A stretch of 64,000 bases of DNA from Gentiana macrophylla (Eukaryota > Streptophyta > Magnoliopsida > Gentianales > Gentianaceae), in contig JAOBSW010000518.1 of assembly GCA_026214975.1 (NCBI GenBank), forward strand, positions 40,719 to 104,718. The letters run 5' to 3'. Positions within the stretch are counted from its first letter, which is position 1, and each line of letters starts with the position of its first letter. The notes beneath the pieces are model-generated. The model ran no database searches and was not told the DNA's origin. It saw only the letters and a list, made by a program, of their open reading frames with translations. Below, in pieces: positions 24,111 through 36,446 of the stretch. A program made the translations under genes and the position numbers.

Positions 24111-27100
24111 AAGCATTCTGATGCTTCGACTTCAGATATATTTATGATTGAGATCCACATTACTTCTTCTAAGTCTAACCACTGGGTATTAGATACTGGT
24201 TGTGGTTCTCATGTTTGTACGGATATGCAGGCACTAAGAAGAACTAGAGAGCTAAGGAAAGGAGAGGTGGACCTACACGTTGGAAATGGAGCAAGTGTTG
24301 CTGCACTAGCCGTTGCAGTTTATGTTCTTTCATTGCCCAGTGGGCTAGTACTTGAACTTAATAACTGTTATTTTGTTCCTGCTCTTACGAAGAGCATTAT
24401 TTCTATTTCCGCATTAGATGTTAATGGATTTTCATTTATGTTTGAGAATAAATGTTGTCCTTTTTCACGTGATGGAATTTCTTATGGTACTGGCATACTT
24501 AGCAATGGTCTCTACATATTAGATATGAATGTTGACCTACTTAATATAAGTAACAAGAAAGCTAAGGCAAATGACTTGAATGAATCCTACTTATGGCATT
24601 GTAGACTTGGCCATATAAATAAGAATCGTATTTCCAAACTCCATAAAGATGGAATGCTGGATCAATTCGATTACGAATCGTTTGACACATGCAAAACTTG
24701 TTTACTTGGCAAGATGACAAAGTCGCCTTTTAGTGGCAAAGGGATAAGATCCAATGAGTTGCTTGAGCTCATACATACTGATGTATGTGGCCCAATGTCA
24801 ATTCAAGCCAAAGGTGGATACTCTTATTTTATCACTTTCACTGATGACCATTCTCGCTATGGTTATATATACTTAATGAAGTATAAGTCTGAAGCCTTCG
24901 AAAAGTTCAAGGAATTCAGAAGTGAAGTGGAGAAACAACTAGGTAAAGAAATCAAAACACTTCGATCTGATCGAGGTGGAGAATACCTAGATGGAGAGTT
25001 TCATGATTATTTGAAGGAGAATGGGATTCTACCTGAATGGACCCCTCCCTGGACGCCACAAATGAATGGCGTGTCTGAGAGGCGGAACCGCACCTTGTTA
25101 GACATGGTGCGATCCATGCTGAGCTACGTAGTTCTCCCAAAATCATTTTAGGGGTATGCTCTAGAAACCGCATCCTATACACTGAACCGAGTTCCATCAA
25201 AGACGGTTGACTCTACGCCATACGAGGTATGGACTAAGAGAAAACCGAGCCTAGGTCATCTAAAACCTTAGGGTTGTCCGACTTACGTGAAGCGGATGAT
25301 GCCTGACAAATTAGAGCCCAGGTCTGAAAAATGTCTATTTGTGAGATATCCTAGGGAAACCAAAGGGTACCAATTTTACCATCCTGAGGAACAAAATGTG
25401 TTTGTTGCCAGGACTAGCCACTTTCTGGAGAAAGAGCTTATTCTGGATAGGGTCGGTGGGAGTAAAATTGATCTTGAAGAAATTCGAGAACCACTTACGG
25501 ATAACAGCAAGTTGATGAAAGTAGAGGAGACACCACATGCAGATGTGATGCCAACCCCTACAGTAGACACACTAGCACCTCGAAGATCCACCAGGGAACA
25601 CCATGAACCCGAACGGTACATTGGCATATTTCTCATGGAAGATGAGGACCCTAGAACTTATAAGGAAGTGCTATAAGGCATGACAAAGAGAAATGGCTAG
25701 AAGCCATGAATTCTGAAATGGATCCATGAAAGACAACCAAGTTTGGAACTTAGTTGATCCACCTGAAGGAATAGTTCCTATAGGGTGCAAATGTGTCTTT
25801 AAGAGAAAGACCGACATGGACGGTAATGTGACTACCTACAAAGCTATGTTAGTGGCAAAAGGTTATAAGCAAAGACAAGGAGTTGACTATGATGAAACCT
25901 TTTTGCTGGTTGCCATGTTAAAATCCATTAGAATTTTGCTCGCTATTGCAGCATACCATGATTACGAAATCTGGCAGATGCATGTGAAAATAGCTTTCCT
26001 TAACGGGAACCTGTCTGAGGAGTGTGTATGACACAGGCTGAGGGTTTCACAACCAATAATGCCAGGATGGTGTGTAAACTGTAAAGATCCATTTATGGAT
26101 TAAAGCAAGCTTCTCGGAGTTGGAATCTTCACTTGGATGAGATAATCAAACAATTTGATTTCATCAAGAACGAAGATGAGCCCTGTGTTTACAAGAAGGT
26201 TAGTGGGAGTGTCATTGTGTTCTTAGTGCTTTATGTAGACAACATATTGCTCATAGGGAATGATGTGCCTATGTTACAATCAGTCAAAGCTTGGTTATCC
26301 AAGAACTTATCAATGAAGGACTTGGGTGATGCAGCCTATATTCTAGGAATAAAGATCTATAGAGATAGATCTAAAAGGTTGGTTCGTCTGTCGTAATCCA
26401 CCTATATAGACAAGATGCTGAAGAGATTCAGCATGGAGCAGTCCAAGAAAGGATTGCTGCCCATGTCACATGAGGTCTACCTGTCGAAGGGAATGAGTCC
26501 TAAGACAGAGGAGGAAAGTGAAGAAATGAGTAAGATCCCTTATGCTTCGGCAATCGGGTCTATCATGTATGCCATGTTGTGCACTAGACCAGATGTCTTG
26601 TACCCTCTTAGTATGACTAGTAGGTACCAGTCCAATCCAGGTGATGGTCACTGGATTGCTGTCAAGAATATCCTCAAGTACATAAGACGTACTAGGGATA
26701 TGTTCCTGGTTTTCGGGAATGATGATTTAGTTTTACAAGGTTATACAGATGCCAGTTTCCAAACTGACAAGGATGACTTTAAGTCACAATCTGGATTTGT
26801 TTTCACGCTTAACGGCGGAGCAGTGAGCTGGAAGATTTCCAAGCAGGAGACTACTGCAGACTCTACAACGGAAGCCGAATACATAGCAGCCTCGGAGGTG
26901 GCAAAGAAGTTCATTACTGAACTTGGTGTGGTTCCCTCCATTAAAGGTCCAGTGCCTCTGTACTGTGATAATAATAAAGCGATATCACAGTCAAAGGAAC
27001 CAAGGTCTCATCAGAAGTCCAAACATGTGCTATGGTGCTATCACTTGATTAGAGAGATACTAGATGGGGGAGATGTAAAGATAGAGAAAGTCCACACGGA

Positions 27101-27199
27101 TGATAACATAGCTGATCCGTTAACCAAGGCGTTGTCTCAAGAAAAGCATGAGAATCATGTTCACTTGCATGGGCTTAGGCATATGGGTGATTGGCTTTA
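24096..27199 (+). pseudogene. pol: copia-3 pol: protease, integrase, RT, RNase H
   Basis: The first frame (24096-25151) carries protease DTGCGSHVC (from 24192), the pre-integrase H-H-C-C region (LWHCRLGH, TCKTCLLGK), and integrase with TDVCGP, RSDRGGEY and SERRNRT, so the DDE triad is present. A TAG at 25149 stands where Trp is expected (PKSF-stop-GYALE). Later frames hold the integrase C-terminus (25287-25676), RT (25726-26396) and RNase H (26415-27200, clean). The RT active site reads YVDN, not YVDD (near 26235-26250), so one catalytic Asp is lost. Other breaks are near 25674, 26029 and 26394. The natural stop is at about 27198. Confidence 0.9.
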
Positions 27200-27214
27200 G
27201 GCCAAGTGGAATAT

Positions 27215-29030
27215 TGTTGTAAAGGTGTCCTAAACCCAATCGGGTTAGACCGGATCCGACCAGGTTGGGTCAATTATAGTCTGTTTAGTTCATGTACTAA
27301 CTTTATTATGATTAATAAAAGCACTTATGTTATTATATATTGTTGTTCTTCATATTATTTGTTGTACATATATAGTAACATCCCTAGTATCAAACTGTGA
27401 TAGAGAAACCATGATAGTGATTATGGTTGATGAGATCTCTAATCACTATAACAAGATTGGTACTTAAATGTCTCGAGTCTTATGTACTGTCAAATGGGAC
27501 ATTGATAGTATAACCAGACTAGCACGTATTGGATGTCTTCTATCTTAAAGAAGGTAGGGATAGATCTCGTCTATCGAAGTGTAGAGACACTTGGACTGTA
27601 CGTGGACGTGTATTAGAGAATGCGTACGTTAGACTGACCCACTTACATTAAGTGTCAAACTATGTGGGGTTGTGTAATTATCCTTTTGACCGGAGTCTTC
27701 ATGGCATCACGTTGTGGATTGTCATGCTTTGACACTATTGAGATTTCCCCTAGCCACGGGGCGATCATGCGGTAGTGATTGGGTATGATATTGAAGCATA
27801 TGGAGTATACATGATTGGTCATCCGGGAATCGCGTATCCTATGATTGGGATCGAATATCCGAAATGGCCTTCTTATAAGGAATGTCTAGCTCTCAAGAAT
27901 CTTTGCAAAGTGGGAGTAAATGTGTTATCCCGAGAGAGCATGATATCCAGATTATAAGATACGATCGTTAATGTATTGACACTCGAGATACGATCGTATG
28001 GATATTATTACAACGGATAGGATTGTAAGTTACACGGTAATGGCTTCACATGAAAGGTAGTAGTCATTGCTTTTGACTCTTCCGATGATTGAGGGTCACG
28101 GTGTGTTGCTAGATGCTATCCCGTGATCGTTAGGCATGAAGGGCGTTTTAGTAAATTGCACTTTGTGTCTACGGCCAACATATTCGGAAGCCTATCGGGT
28201 CACACACATATGCACATTGAGTCGGATTAAAATGCGGTTATAGTTGAAAACCAAATAAGGAAAGTTTATCTCTCAACTATAAAGGTTATAGTGATAAATT
28301 AATAAGGTGGTATTTATTTATTATGAATAAATAATATACAAGATATTAATTATATACAAATTATATTAATTAAAAAATATTCCGGAAGTCAATTTATTGA
28401 CTATTGGGGTGCCACATCTAGGGTATAAGGTTACACTCGAATTGTGCACTTTAATTAATAAGATTACCATAATATTAATATAAGATATTAATTGATTTTG
28501 GAAAAACAGATTTATGGTAATAAGATAATTATATTCAATATAAGATATTGACAAAGTTAATTATAATTAAAGAGATAAATCAATCTAATTGATTTTCCTT
28601 ATTTTATTGGGAAAATGTTTTCTTCTCCTCCACACCATATGGGGCGCCACTTCTCACTATAAATAAGAGGTGGGTGTCAAACTCTTTTGTACATAACAAT
28701 TGCAAGAGCTCATAGTTCTGTGTAAAATAGAGAGCATCCTATAGTGAGTTGGAGAGAGTGGAAAAGGGCCGGTCTAGCAACCGGAGTTTTCCAATAGCAA
28801 CCCAAGGAGGATTCCGGCGAGGAGTTCGTGTGGATTAGCGATAGAGGCCGGACGCGTGGATGGCCTGCGCACTGTACTACTCTCTGTTGACGGTCAAAAC
28901 GACGATCTTATAGATCATCAAGGTATAACCGTCAAACTACTTAACGTGTTTATTGCATTAAACGAAGACGATCTAGAAAAAGGAAATCAAATTTTAAATT
29001 CCGCTGCGTTAAACTAGTGATTTCCTAACA
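27215..29030 (+). repeat. copia-3 3' LTR, complete
   Basis: The LTR begins TGTTGTAAAGGTG, 15 bases after the end of pol, and ends CCTAACA. Its TATA box is at 28658-28665. A short ORF at 27775-27957 in the U3 part has no recognised domain and I do not call it a gene. Confidence 0.9.
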
Positions 29031-29518
29031 AGTCCTTGGTATTACTCTTCATCTTGTTTTATCAGTTGGACAAAACAAGAGTATAAGAAGATCAACAGAG
29101 TAACCCTGTCAGCAGGCTGCTGAGCCATTCTTGTCAGTAGGCTGCTGACCCAAGTCTACTGAAGATCAAGCCTACTGAGTTATAGGTTACAAGATAGTAA
29201 TTAAATGAAAGTCAACAGTAATTGGATATTATCCTTATCTTTATAACTGCGGTTACAATATCCAACATTTACAACTCTTTATGGGATCAGTTAGTGGGAC
29301 ATGTGGCTACATCACATTTTTTCCAACCTTAATCGTGGTTAAATGCTCAGACGCGTGTCAAGATTTGCTTTGATGAGCTTATCAACCACTACTTTTCCTT
29401 ATATATACAGACATATACATAGAGACGTTGCTTACAACTTTTAGATCGATTTTCTCTGAGAATATACAGTGTGAACACAGATTTACAAAGCATTCTCTTC
29501 ATCTTTCTCAAATTTCTA
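29031..29518 (+). promoter_or_regulatory. Internal promoter-like block of copia-2
   Basis: copia-2 resumes here. TTAGTGGGACATGTGGC (29291-29307) matches the copia-1 block with the G-box changed to CATGTG, and TTATATATAC lies at 29399-29408. The ATG of the second ORF is at 29519, about 115 bases after the TATA box, as in copia-1. The block is unrelated to the LTR promoter. Confidence 0.5.
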
Positions 29519-32500
29519 ATGGCGGATAAATGTGATGTTCACATTGGAACGAGCCAAAGTGTTAAAGGGTTCGATGTTGATGCTAACAAGACTGAGCTAT
29601 CTATCAATATTGGTTGAAGAATCAGAAGATATGAAGGATTAGAGGATGTTCTGAATCTGAGATTGGAAAGCTTCTTTTATACAAATGTTACAAATTTCTT
29701 GAGGAATATAGTGATTAGAGATGATAGAGAGGCATTTACTACCACTGTTAATTCCCAGGAGATTGAAATCTCCTCAAACCTGCTGAGGGAAGTATTCGGA
29801 TTTGGACCTGGAAATGGTGCTCCTACCAATCTTGAATCAATGGAGCTATCTAGATTGGAGTTTGTTGATGCTATAAAGATCAACAAATCCATAAAATCAT
29901 CACTGAGTATCAATGAGAAGCATATCAAAATGGAGTATAATTTGCTAAGCAAGATTATTGCTAAAAACATTCTTGGATTCAGTGGAAGCCTTAACACATT
30001 GTCTGGACCCAAGATTGCTAATAATCATATGCAAGAGTATGAATTTTGATTGGGCCAAATTCTTTGTCCAATACATGAAGTAGGTGATAACATAGGACAG
30101 AGATGGGACCAGGAAGTCATAGACACTGCCTTTAGGTTTGATGGTGCAGGCCCTACTGACCCATTTGAAGATTGCTGATGTTGCACCTGCAAAAATCAAC
30201 AAGTCCAGATATAAGCCGGAAATCAGTTATCTCATCCCTGGTTTGGATGATGATGAAGATGTAGATGCTGAAAGGACATAGAGTGACAATGATGGAGATG
30301 ATGATGATTGTGCTGGGCAGGCTAAAAAAATTGCACAACCTGCTGCACCTAAGAAATATGCACAGAAAAGAAAGGCTGCTGATATAAGAAAGATTACAGA
30401 AATTTTAAAGCCTAAGAAGACAAGGCAGCAATCAGTAAACACTACTGAATCTACTGAAGTTCCAGTTGAAGATGAAGCTGCTGAGCCTGCTGGAGATACA
30501 AAGAAAACTGCTGCTGAGATTTTGAGAGAACAGCTAAAAGAAGATAAAAGAAAAAGAAAAGCTGCTGAAGTTGAGGAACAACCTGCAAAAAGAAGGAAAT
30601 AGGTTGTGAAAAAGAAGATATATGGTAAAGGCAAGGAATTAAGGGTTCTGGAGGATGAAAGTGGAGATGAAGAAGAGGCTGTTGAGTCTACTGAGGCTAG
30701 AGAGGTTGTTGTTGAGAAACAAATTGTAGAATCACAGCAGATTGCTGAATCTGAACCTGCTGTGGAAGCAAATGTATTTGTGGAAGGCCCTGCTGTGGAT
30801 TCTACACCTCAAGGGGTAGAACACACTGCTGCAGACCCTACTGATGTGCATATAAGTCAGGGGGAACCTAGTGTGGAACAGTTGGAGGTAGTAGGAACAA
30901 ATGTACAACCTGATGAACCTACTGACCTGTTTGTATGTGCTATAGATACATTGACTCACCTTGTTGAAGCCTTTGGGGGACAACAAGCTGAGCAATCTAC
31001 CCTAAGAAAGCCCTCAATGCCATATGAAATGAGGGAAAAGAAATCAAAGAAAGAAAGAGTAAACCCCAACTTCAAAATTATTCATAAATACTTTCAATGA
31101 AAGTTTGGTTTCTACAAAAGACAAAAGCTAGCTGCAGATCCAATGATCGTGTGGTTTTGAGGAATGGGCATTTGATCAGTTAGGAGTGGAAAATCTACTG
31201 GAACTGGTTGATACCACAATGCTGCAAATAAGGTTAATGGAGCTAATAGAAGAAGGAAGACAAAGTGCAAAAATCATGTTCAAGGATCCTAAGTACACAC
31301 CTGACAGTGATGATTCTTCATCGTCTAATTCTGATGATGATCATCCTATGTTTCCAGGGGAGTCCAGTGAACTTGTGGCAGATCAGCCCGCTGAAGGTAC
31401 CAAGTCTACTGAAGCTCAGCAGACTGATATGCTAAATGAAGAGCTGGGAGCTGCTTACAATGAAGATTTAGAGAGACAGCTTGCTGTAGCAACATCACTG
31501 GAAGAGGCCATAATATCTACTCTTTATGTTGTTGTTATGTTTGAAGAAGCTGATGAAAGTTCTGAGGACTCAGCTCAGTATCAGGAGTGTTTTGACACTC
31601 AGGCAACCTTATCTCAAGTTGCAGATCAATTACAGAAGGTTGCTGATGATAGAGGAGTCTTAGAGAAAAATCTGGTTATATTTCCTCATATTTCTTTTGA
31701 AGAGGTGGTTCAGGTTGCTGAGTTACAAACATCACCTGAATACAGGTTGGAGCAGAGGGTCCTAATCACTGAGGAACAAACAGTGTTAGGACAAATGTTG
31801 GAACTATTAATGGGATTGGAGGAATCCCCTACACATTTCAAGCAAGCATTGATCGTTGTAGTACATGCAGTTCTTTGAAGTTAAGGCTACTGAAGGTAAA
31901 GATAGTCAGCAGACTGTTGTTGATGAGGATGAACATTTGTTGGACTATGACTTCAGTGATGAGGAGTTCCAAATGCCAGAGGAAGAACAAGTTGCTGATG
32001 AACCTCAACAGGCACATGTACCAATTTTTGAGGAAGCACATATTTTGGAACCTCAACCTACACAAGATCCAATCTTGGAAGAAATGTTTGGAGATGTGAT
32101 TGAAGAAGGTCCTGAACCTGCTGGATGGGACAGGATAAGAGCCATGACTGTCAGCACACAAATGGCACACTATAATGTTGAAGAGCCTGCTGATGATTTT
32201 GCTTGGCATATGGCTGGAAGTATGGATGGTGCTATACCAGCACATGTTTTGGAAGAGGGTAGTAAGAGTTGATATTACATAGCTAAGGACTCAACTGAAT
32301 AGACAGAAGCATTGATTTGAAGACTTGATGAATCTGGTGGAAAATAGAGGAAGAACTACTGAATCAGTTGCTTCCAACATCACTTCCACTCAATATGCTC
32401 TTGCTGACCTAAACAAAGATGTGAGAGGTATAAAACAAGGCAATGCACACCGAGATAAATATTTGAATGAACAGTTTGCATCAATTCACAAAAATCTTGA

Positions 32501-33259
32501 CACGCTTGTTGAGGCACCCAAGCCTGCTGTGGCTCACCCTGCTGGAACACATCAACCTGCTGCATTGGATCCTAAGGTTACTGAGAGAATCAATCTGCTG
32601 GAACAAACTATGGAAGGAAGGATCGCTGCAGTTGACACAAGGACAGAGATCATGGAAGGTCAACTTGCTAACTTAGTGATCACACAGGAGAGTGATCATG
32701 GTCTACTGTCCCGGTTTATTGATGATGTCAATAAGGGGGAAGAGGGCCTTACAGCAGAAGCAAAGGAGGCTGCAAGAATTTTTGCAAAGAAGAGATGTGA
32801 GAGTGATATAAATGAGTTCAAGAAACTTGCACCTTGGATTCAGTTGACTGATGACCTCCTGCAAGAATATATGAAGCTATACAATGGAAGGAAGAAACCC
32901 TATCATAACATGGAATTTCAAGAAGGTCTGAATTCCTTTCTGGGACTAAAACTTTAGGAACCAAGGGTCAAGGCACTGAGAGCTTCTTACAGAGGTGGAA
33001 GAGGAGGAAGAGGTGGAAGAGGAAGAGTGGGAACTGCCCAATCAGCAAGGGATTCACTGGATGAATTCAAACATTTTTACATGAGACAAGGCTTCGATGT
33101 TCACAACATGAGGTTAACTTTACCTGAAGCCTGGAAGTGGTGGAAAGAGCTGAATACTTGGGTTGACTTTTCCCCAATTGAAAACCAATGGATGGTGGAT
33201 GTAGTCAGAGAAATCAAGGAGTTCTCTGAGAAGAGAGAAAGAGACAAAGACAGAAACTA
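29519..33259 (+). pseudogene. Second ORF downstream of pol, copia-2 copy (about 1,245 codons, function unknown)
   Basis: The ATG at 29519 opens MADKCDVHIGTSQSV. In-frame TGA near 29615 and stops or shifts near 30047, 30280, 30599, 31098, 31155, 31876, 32270 and 32955 break it; copia-1 is intact at several of these points, so the ancestor was one open frame. Regions in order: conserved N-terminal domain (about residues 1-175; FTTTVNSQEIEIS, REVFGFGPGN), KR-rich nuclear-signal-like runs (30340-30620), a long Glu/Pro/Ala-rich acidic middle (30650-32270), a coiled-coil-like part (32325-32760), an RGG-rich box (32995-33030) and a conserved tail (RDSLDEFKHFYMRQGFD, PEAWKWW, SPIENQWM). No signal peptide or membrane helix is seen. 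The N-terminal style recalls plant proteins labelled putative transposon proteins, but I cannot confirm a family. Confidence 0.8.
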
Positions 33260-33411
33260 GATCAGCATACTTACATTATTTATTTCATTCTGCTGATCCT
33301 AGTTTGTAATAAGTTTGAACAAATTTGATTATAATGAGAAATGACTAAATTTGTTCTGTTGTTGTTTTTATCCTTTTGCTTTGCTGTAAGGAGGGTATTG
33401 GCATCATCACT

Positions 33412-33425
33412 AAAAAGGGGGAAAT
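33412..33425 (+). other. copia-2 polypurine tract
   Basis: AAAAAGGGGGAAAT precedes the LTR start, matching copia-1 at 9700-9713. Confidence 0.8.
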
Positions 33426-35093
33426 CGTTGGACTTATTTTAAGTTTTAATGATGAGTGCCAGCCTAGATGTTATAGAGCAAAGGGAAAAAGATGTCTAGA
33501 TCAAATGTATAGGTTTATTAGAGTTTGATCTTTGTATAGGTTTGATCAAACAAGCATTGTAATTAGGTCACCGATCAGACAACAGACTGTCTAGGTCAGT
33601 AAGGTAACTAGGTCAGTAGACTAGTTAGGAACCCGTCAAGGCTCAAAAGTGAGGGTTCAAACTCAGTTATTGAAGGCTAAGGGATAAAACTTAGTACTCA
33701 AAGTCAAGTATATGGAATCAGAATTTAGGGAAGTCTTTGATGACCTAAACTGATTATACCTTGTGTAGAAGGTCTAAGTTCAATATGTTAAGTGGTGATT
33801 GGAACTTAGTTATGTTCAAAATGGTGTACTTTAACTTCATAATAAAAGTTAGATGAAAAGCAGCCAGCTGAAGTGTTATTGAAACACAACAGACTTTAGC
33901 CAGCTGACAGATATGTACATCAGTAGACTAAAATAAGTCAGATATCTGTAGAGTATAAATCTCGAGTTAATCAAAGGTTACATTGGAAGATTACAAGGAT
34001 AAAGATGGATTACAAGCCTTGATATTGTCAACAAATCAATGGCCAAGATGAAAAGAACGTTGGAAAGATTCAGAGGATTAACCAATGGACATAAGTCAAA
34101 TGGTGGACAGATCAAAATCGACAAAAAGCAAATGGCAAAGTGTCACCCTATGGCGAGAGGCAGTAAAGCAAGTCAAGATGGAGACAAATCAAACGGCTAT
34201 GTTTGAATTTCAAACATAAGTCACAGGATTCTCACTTATAAATAGAAGACTCCTGATCCAGATACAAGTGATGAAAAACAAATAATCTACTAAAAGCTAT
34301 CAAGTTTCTGATCAAGAAAATCACCCTGCTGACCTACACAGAACTTTAACTGTCTGATCAAGAAATTCTTCAAGTGTATCCTGCCATCAAGTTACATCAA
34401 GTACACACACTTGAAGACTTCAAGCTGCTGATCATTTCATCCTGATCAAGCTGCTGATAACTAAATCATTTACTTGATTCAAACATTCTTTTACAAGAAA
34501 CCAACTGAAGACAGAGAAGCACTTTGGTGTCAAGACATGTTGTGTGTGGTGGAGCTAGTGAAGAGGCAATCCTACCCTTCAAGGACCACTGGAATACTTT
34601 GGAGCAGCAATCCTACTTGTTTCAAATATTCAATTTGTGAAACCATAGTTATTGGTGAATGACAGACAGCTTAGGGATTTTTGTAACTGCAACCTCAAAG
34701 ATCTCTAGTGAATTTCCTCCAACATCACAGGAGAAGAGTGGACTGACAGGATTACACCACCTGGAACCACTATAAAAATTGCCTACTTACTTTCTGTATT
34801 TACTTTCTGCATTTAGTATACTGATCACATCAATTTACTGAAACTAGCAACTGAATCACACACCTACACTACTGAGCATCTAATACTTAGTATCATCTTT
34901 TTAACAACAAGTAATAAGACTTAATTTGAATATATTCCATTTGCAACAAATCTGTAAAATTCATTGTCGTGAGACTATCGAAGCGATCAGTAGGCTACTA
35001 ACATTGCTGAGTTTGTTAACTCCAAAAGTTTTAAGTGTTAAGTTTATTCACCCCCCCATCTAAACTTACCAAAGCCTTTTCAAGGGACCAACA
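33426..35093 (+). repeat. copia-2 3' LTR, complete
   Basis: The LTR is 1,668 bp. It begins CGTTGGACTT, where the usual TG start has become CG, and ends GGACCAACA. A TATA box is at 34237-34245. It is the best full copy of this LTR family and was used to read the split LTRs of copia-1 and copia-4. Confidence 0.92.
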
Positions 35094-36000
35094 AACCTCT
35101 ATTGAGGTTGTGCCACTGCTTTCTTCTCTGGGTCTACAGAGATTTTATGCATACACACCGATGGGCTTATTCCTCGTATATCTGCAATCCTCCACCAAAT
35201 GCTCTCTTATGCTCTCTCAGTACTCTTAAAAGTTTCTCCTCTTCTAAAGGTGATAGTGATGATGAATTTATGAGGGGAAGAGTATCATCTTGTAAGTATC
35301 GTACTTTAGGTGAGATGGCAAAGGTTTCAACTTTAAATTTTTTGGTGGCTCTTCCAACGTTGATCTCAACAGTTTTCCAGTCAATTGTAAGTCAAAGAAC
35401 TTATGCCACGAGGGTCTATGGATTGTTCCACCTTCATCCACAGAGGATATAGGATCTACTTCTCGTACTTGACCTTCGCTACACCCAGGCCATGTTTCCT
35501 TACTACTTCATTCATCCTCTTTCATGAGCAAAGTCTCTGTTACTTCAGGGTCTAGTGCCACTTGCTGACGTAATTTCAAAACAAGCTCGTCTATGGCATC
35601 TAGCATGTAACGTGCTTCTCCCTCATCTTGTGCATACCTCATTTCTTTCATCACATTGAATACTACTATGTCCTCATTTACCCTTAGAATCAGCTCACCC
35701 TTATGAACATCTATCAATGTTTTTCTTGTTGCTAAGAAAGGTCTTCCTAGGATCAGTGAAACATCGTGGTTAGCTTCCATGTCTAGTACTACAAAGTCTA
35801 AGGGGAACACGAACTTATCAACTTTCACCAACACATCCTCCACCACTCCACAAGGTTACTTCATAGACCTATCGGCCAATTGAAGGGTTATAGATGTATC
35901 GTTTAACTCATTCATGCCGAACTTATAGAAAATGGAGTGTGGCATTAAATTGACACTGGCTACAAGATCACACAATGCTTTGTTTAAGCATACCCTCCAA
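35094..36000 (-). pseudogene. pol: gypsy-B protease and pre-RT region
   Basis: The minus strand near 35975 reads CDLVASVNLMPHSIF, the retropepsin active-site region. Family members have DLGAS; the Gly is Val here, which should damage the active site. The rest of the protease follows ([38 protein letters not shown]) to about 35640. A stop near 35857 divides the two. From 35502 to 35094 the sequence matches 15236-15640 of gypsy-A (PHLKYI-type region, IADI, CMH). Open frame 35846-35508 is the longest piece. Confidence 0.82.
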
Positions 36001-36446
36001 TTGTACAAGGTATGGGGAAGCTCCCAGGATCTTTACACTTTGGAGGCAGTTTGTGTTGCAAAACTACCGGGTATTCCTCGTTAAGGTAAATAGTCTCAAG
36101 GGCTAACAACTTCCTTTTGGTAGAGATTGCTTTTTTCAAGAATTATGCGTATTATGGCATCCCGGCCAGAGCATTAACCAAAGGTATATTCATTTGCAAT
36201 TTCTTAAACATTTCTATGAACTTTTTACAACATCATGATTTGGTTTATATTTCCTAGAGGGATAGGGTAAAGTAGCAGGATTAATAGTTACAGTTCATGA
36301 AGACTTGCCTGCTGCCTACTGCTGTTCTGCTTGCTCGTCTACTGAATCTGCAGACGCCCGATTAATCGGCGTGGGGTCCCGATTATTCGGCCCCTCTTTT
36401 CCTCCTGATTCTGCTGCATTCTGATGCTATTTCTTTCTGATTCTTC
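36001..36446 (-). other. gypsy-B gag/protease linker, decayed
   Basis: This 445-base stretch joins gag and protease. It has no open frame worth calling. It contains short low-complexity parts such as the GATTAATCGG-type bases near 36360-36390. Confidence 0.5.

Larger units (their letters stand above)
20473..29030 (+). mobile_element. copia-3: Ty1/copia element inside copia-2
   Basis: The right LTR (27215-29030, 1,816 bp) begins TGTTGTAAAG and ends TTTCCTAACA. The left copy (20473-21475) matches only its last 1.0 kb, so about 0.8 kb of the 5' LTR is gone. A tRNA-Met-like primer site follows the left LTR. Gag and pol lie at 23324-27199 in a different copia lineage from copia-1/2. copia-2 sequence stops near 20452 and resumes at 29031 (AGTCCTTGGTATT). 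About 20 bases of unmatched filler (20453-20472) lie at the left edge, where the missing LTR part was lost. Confidence 0.92.
17353..35093 (+). mobile_element. copia-2: Ty1/copia element, 5' truncated, split by copia-3
   Basis: It is a sister of copia-1 with the same order: pol, spacer, internal promoter-like block, second ORF, polypurine tract, LTR. It begins in the middle of the protease/pre-integrase region at about 17353; 5' LTR, gag and catalytic protease motif are missing. The inserted copia-3 occupies 20473-29030. The 3' LTR is complete and ends CCAACA at 35093, where minus-strand gypsy-B begins with AACCT. copia-2 therefore inserted into gypsy-B in the opposite orientation to it. Confidence 0.9.
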
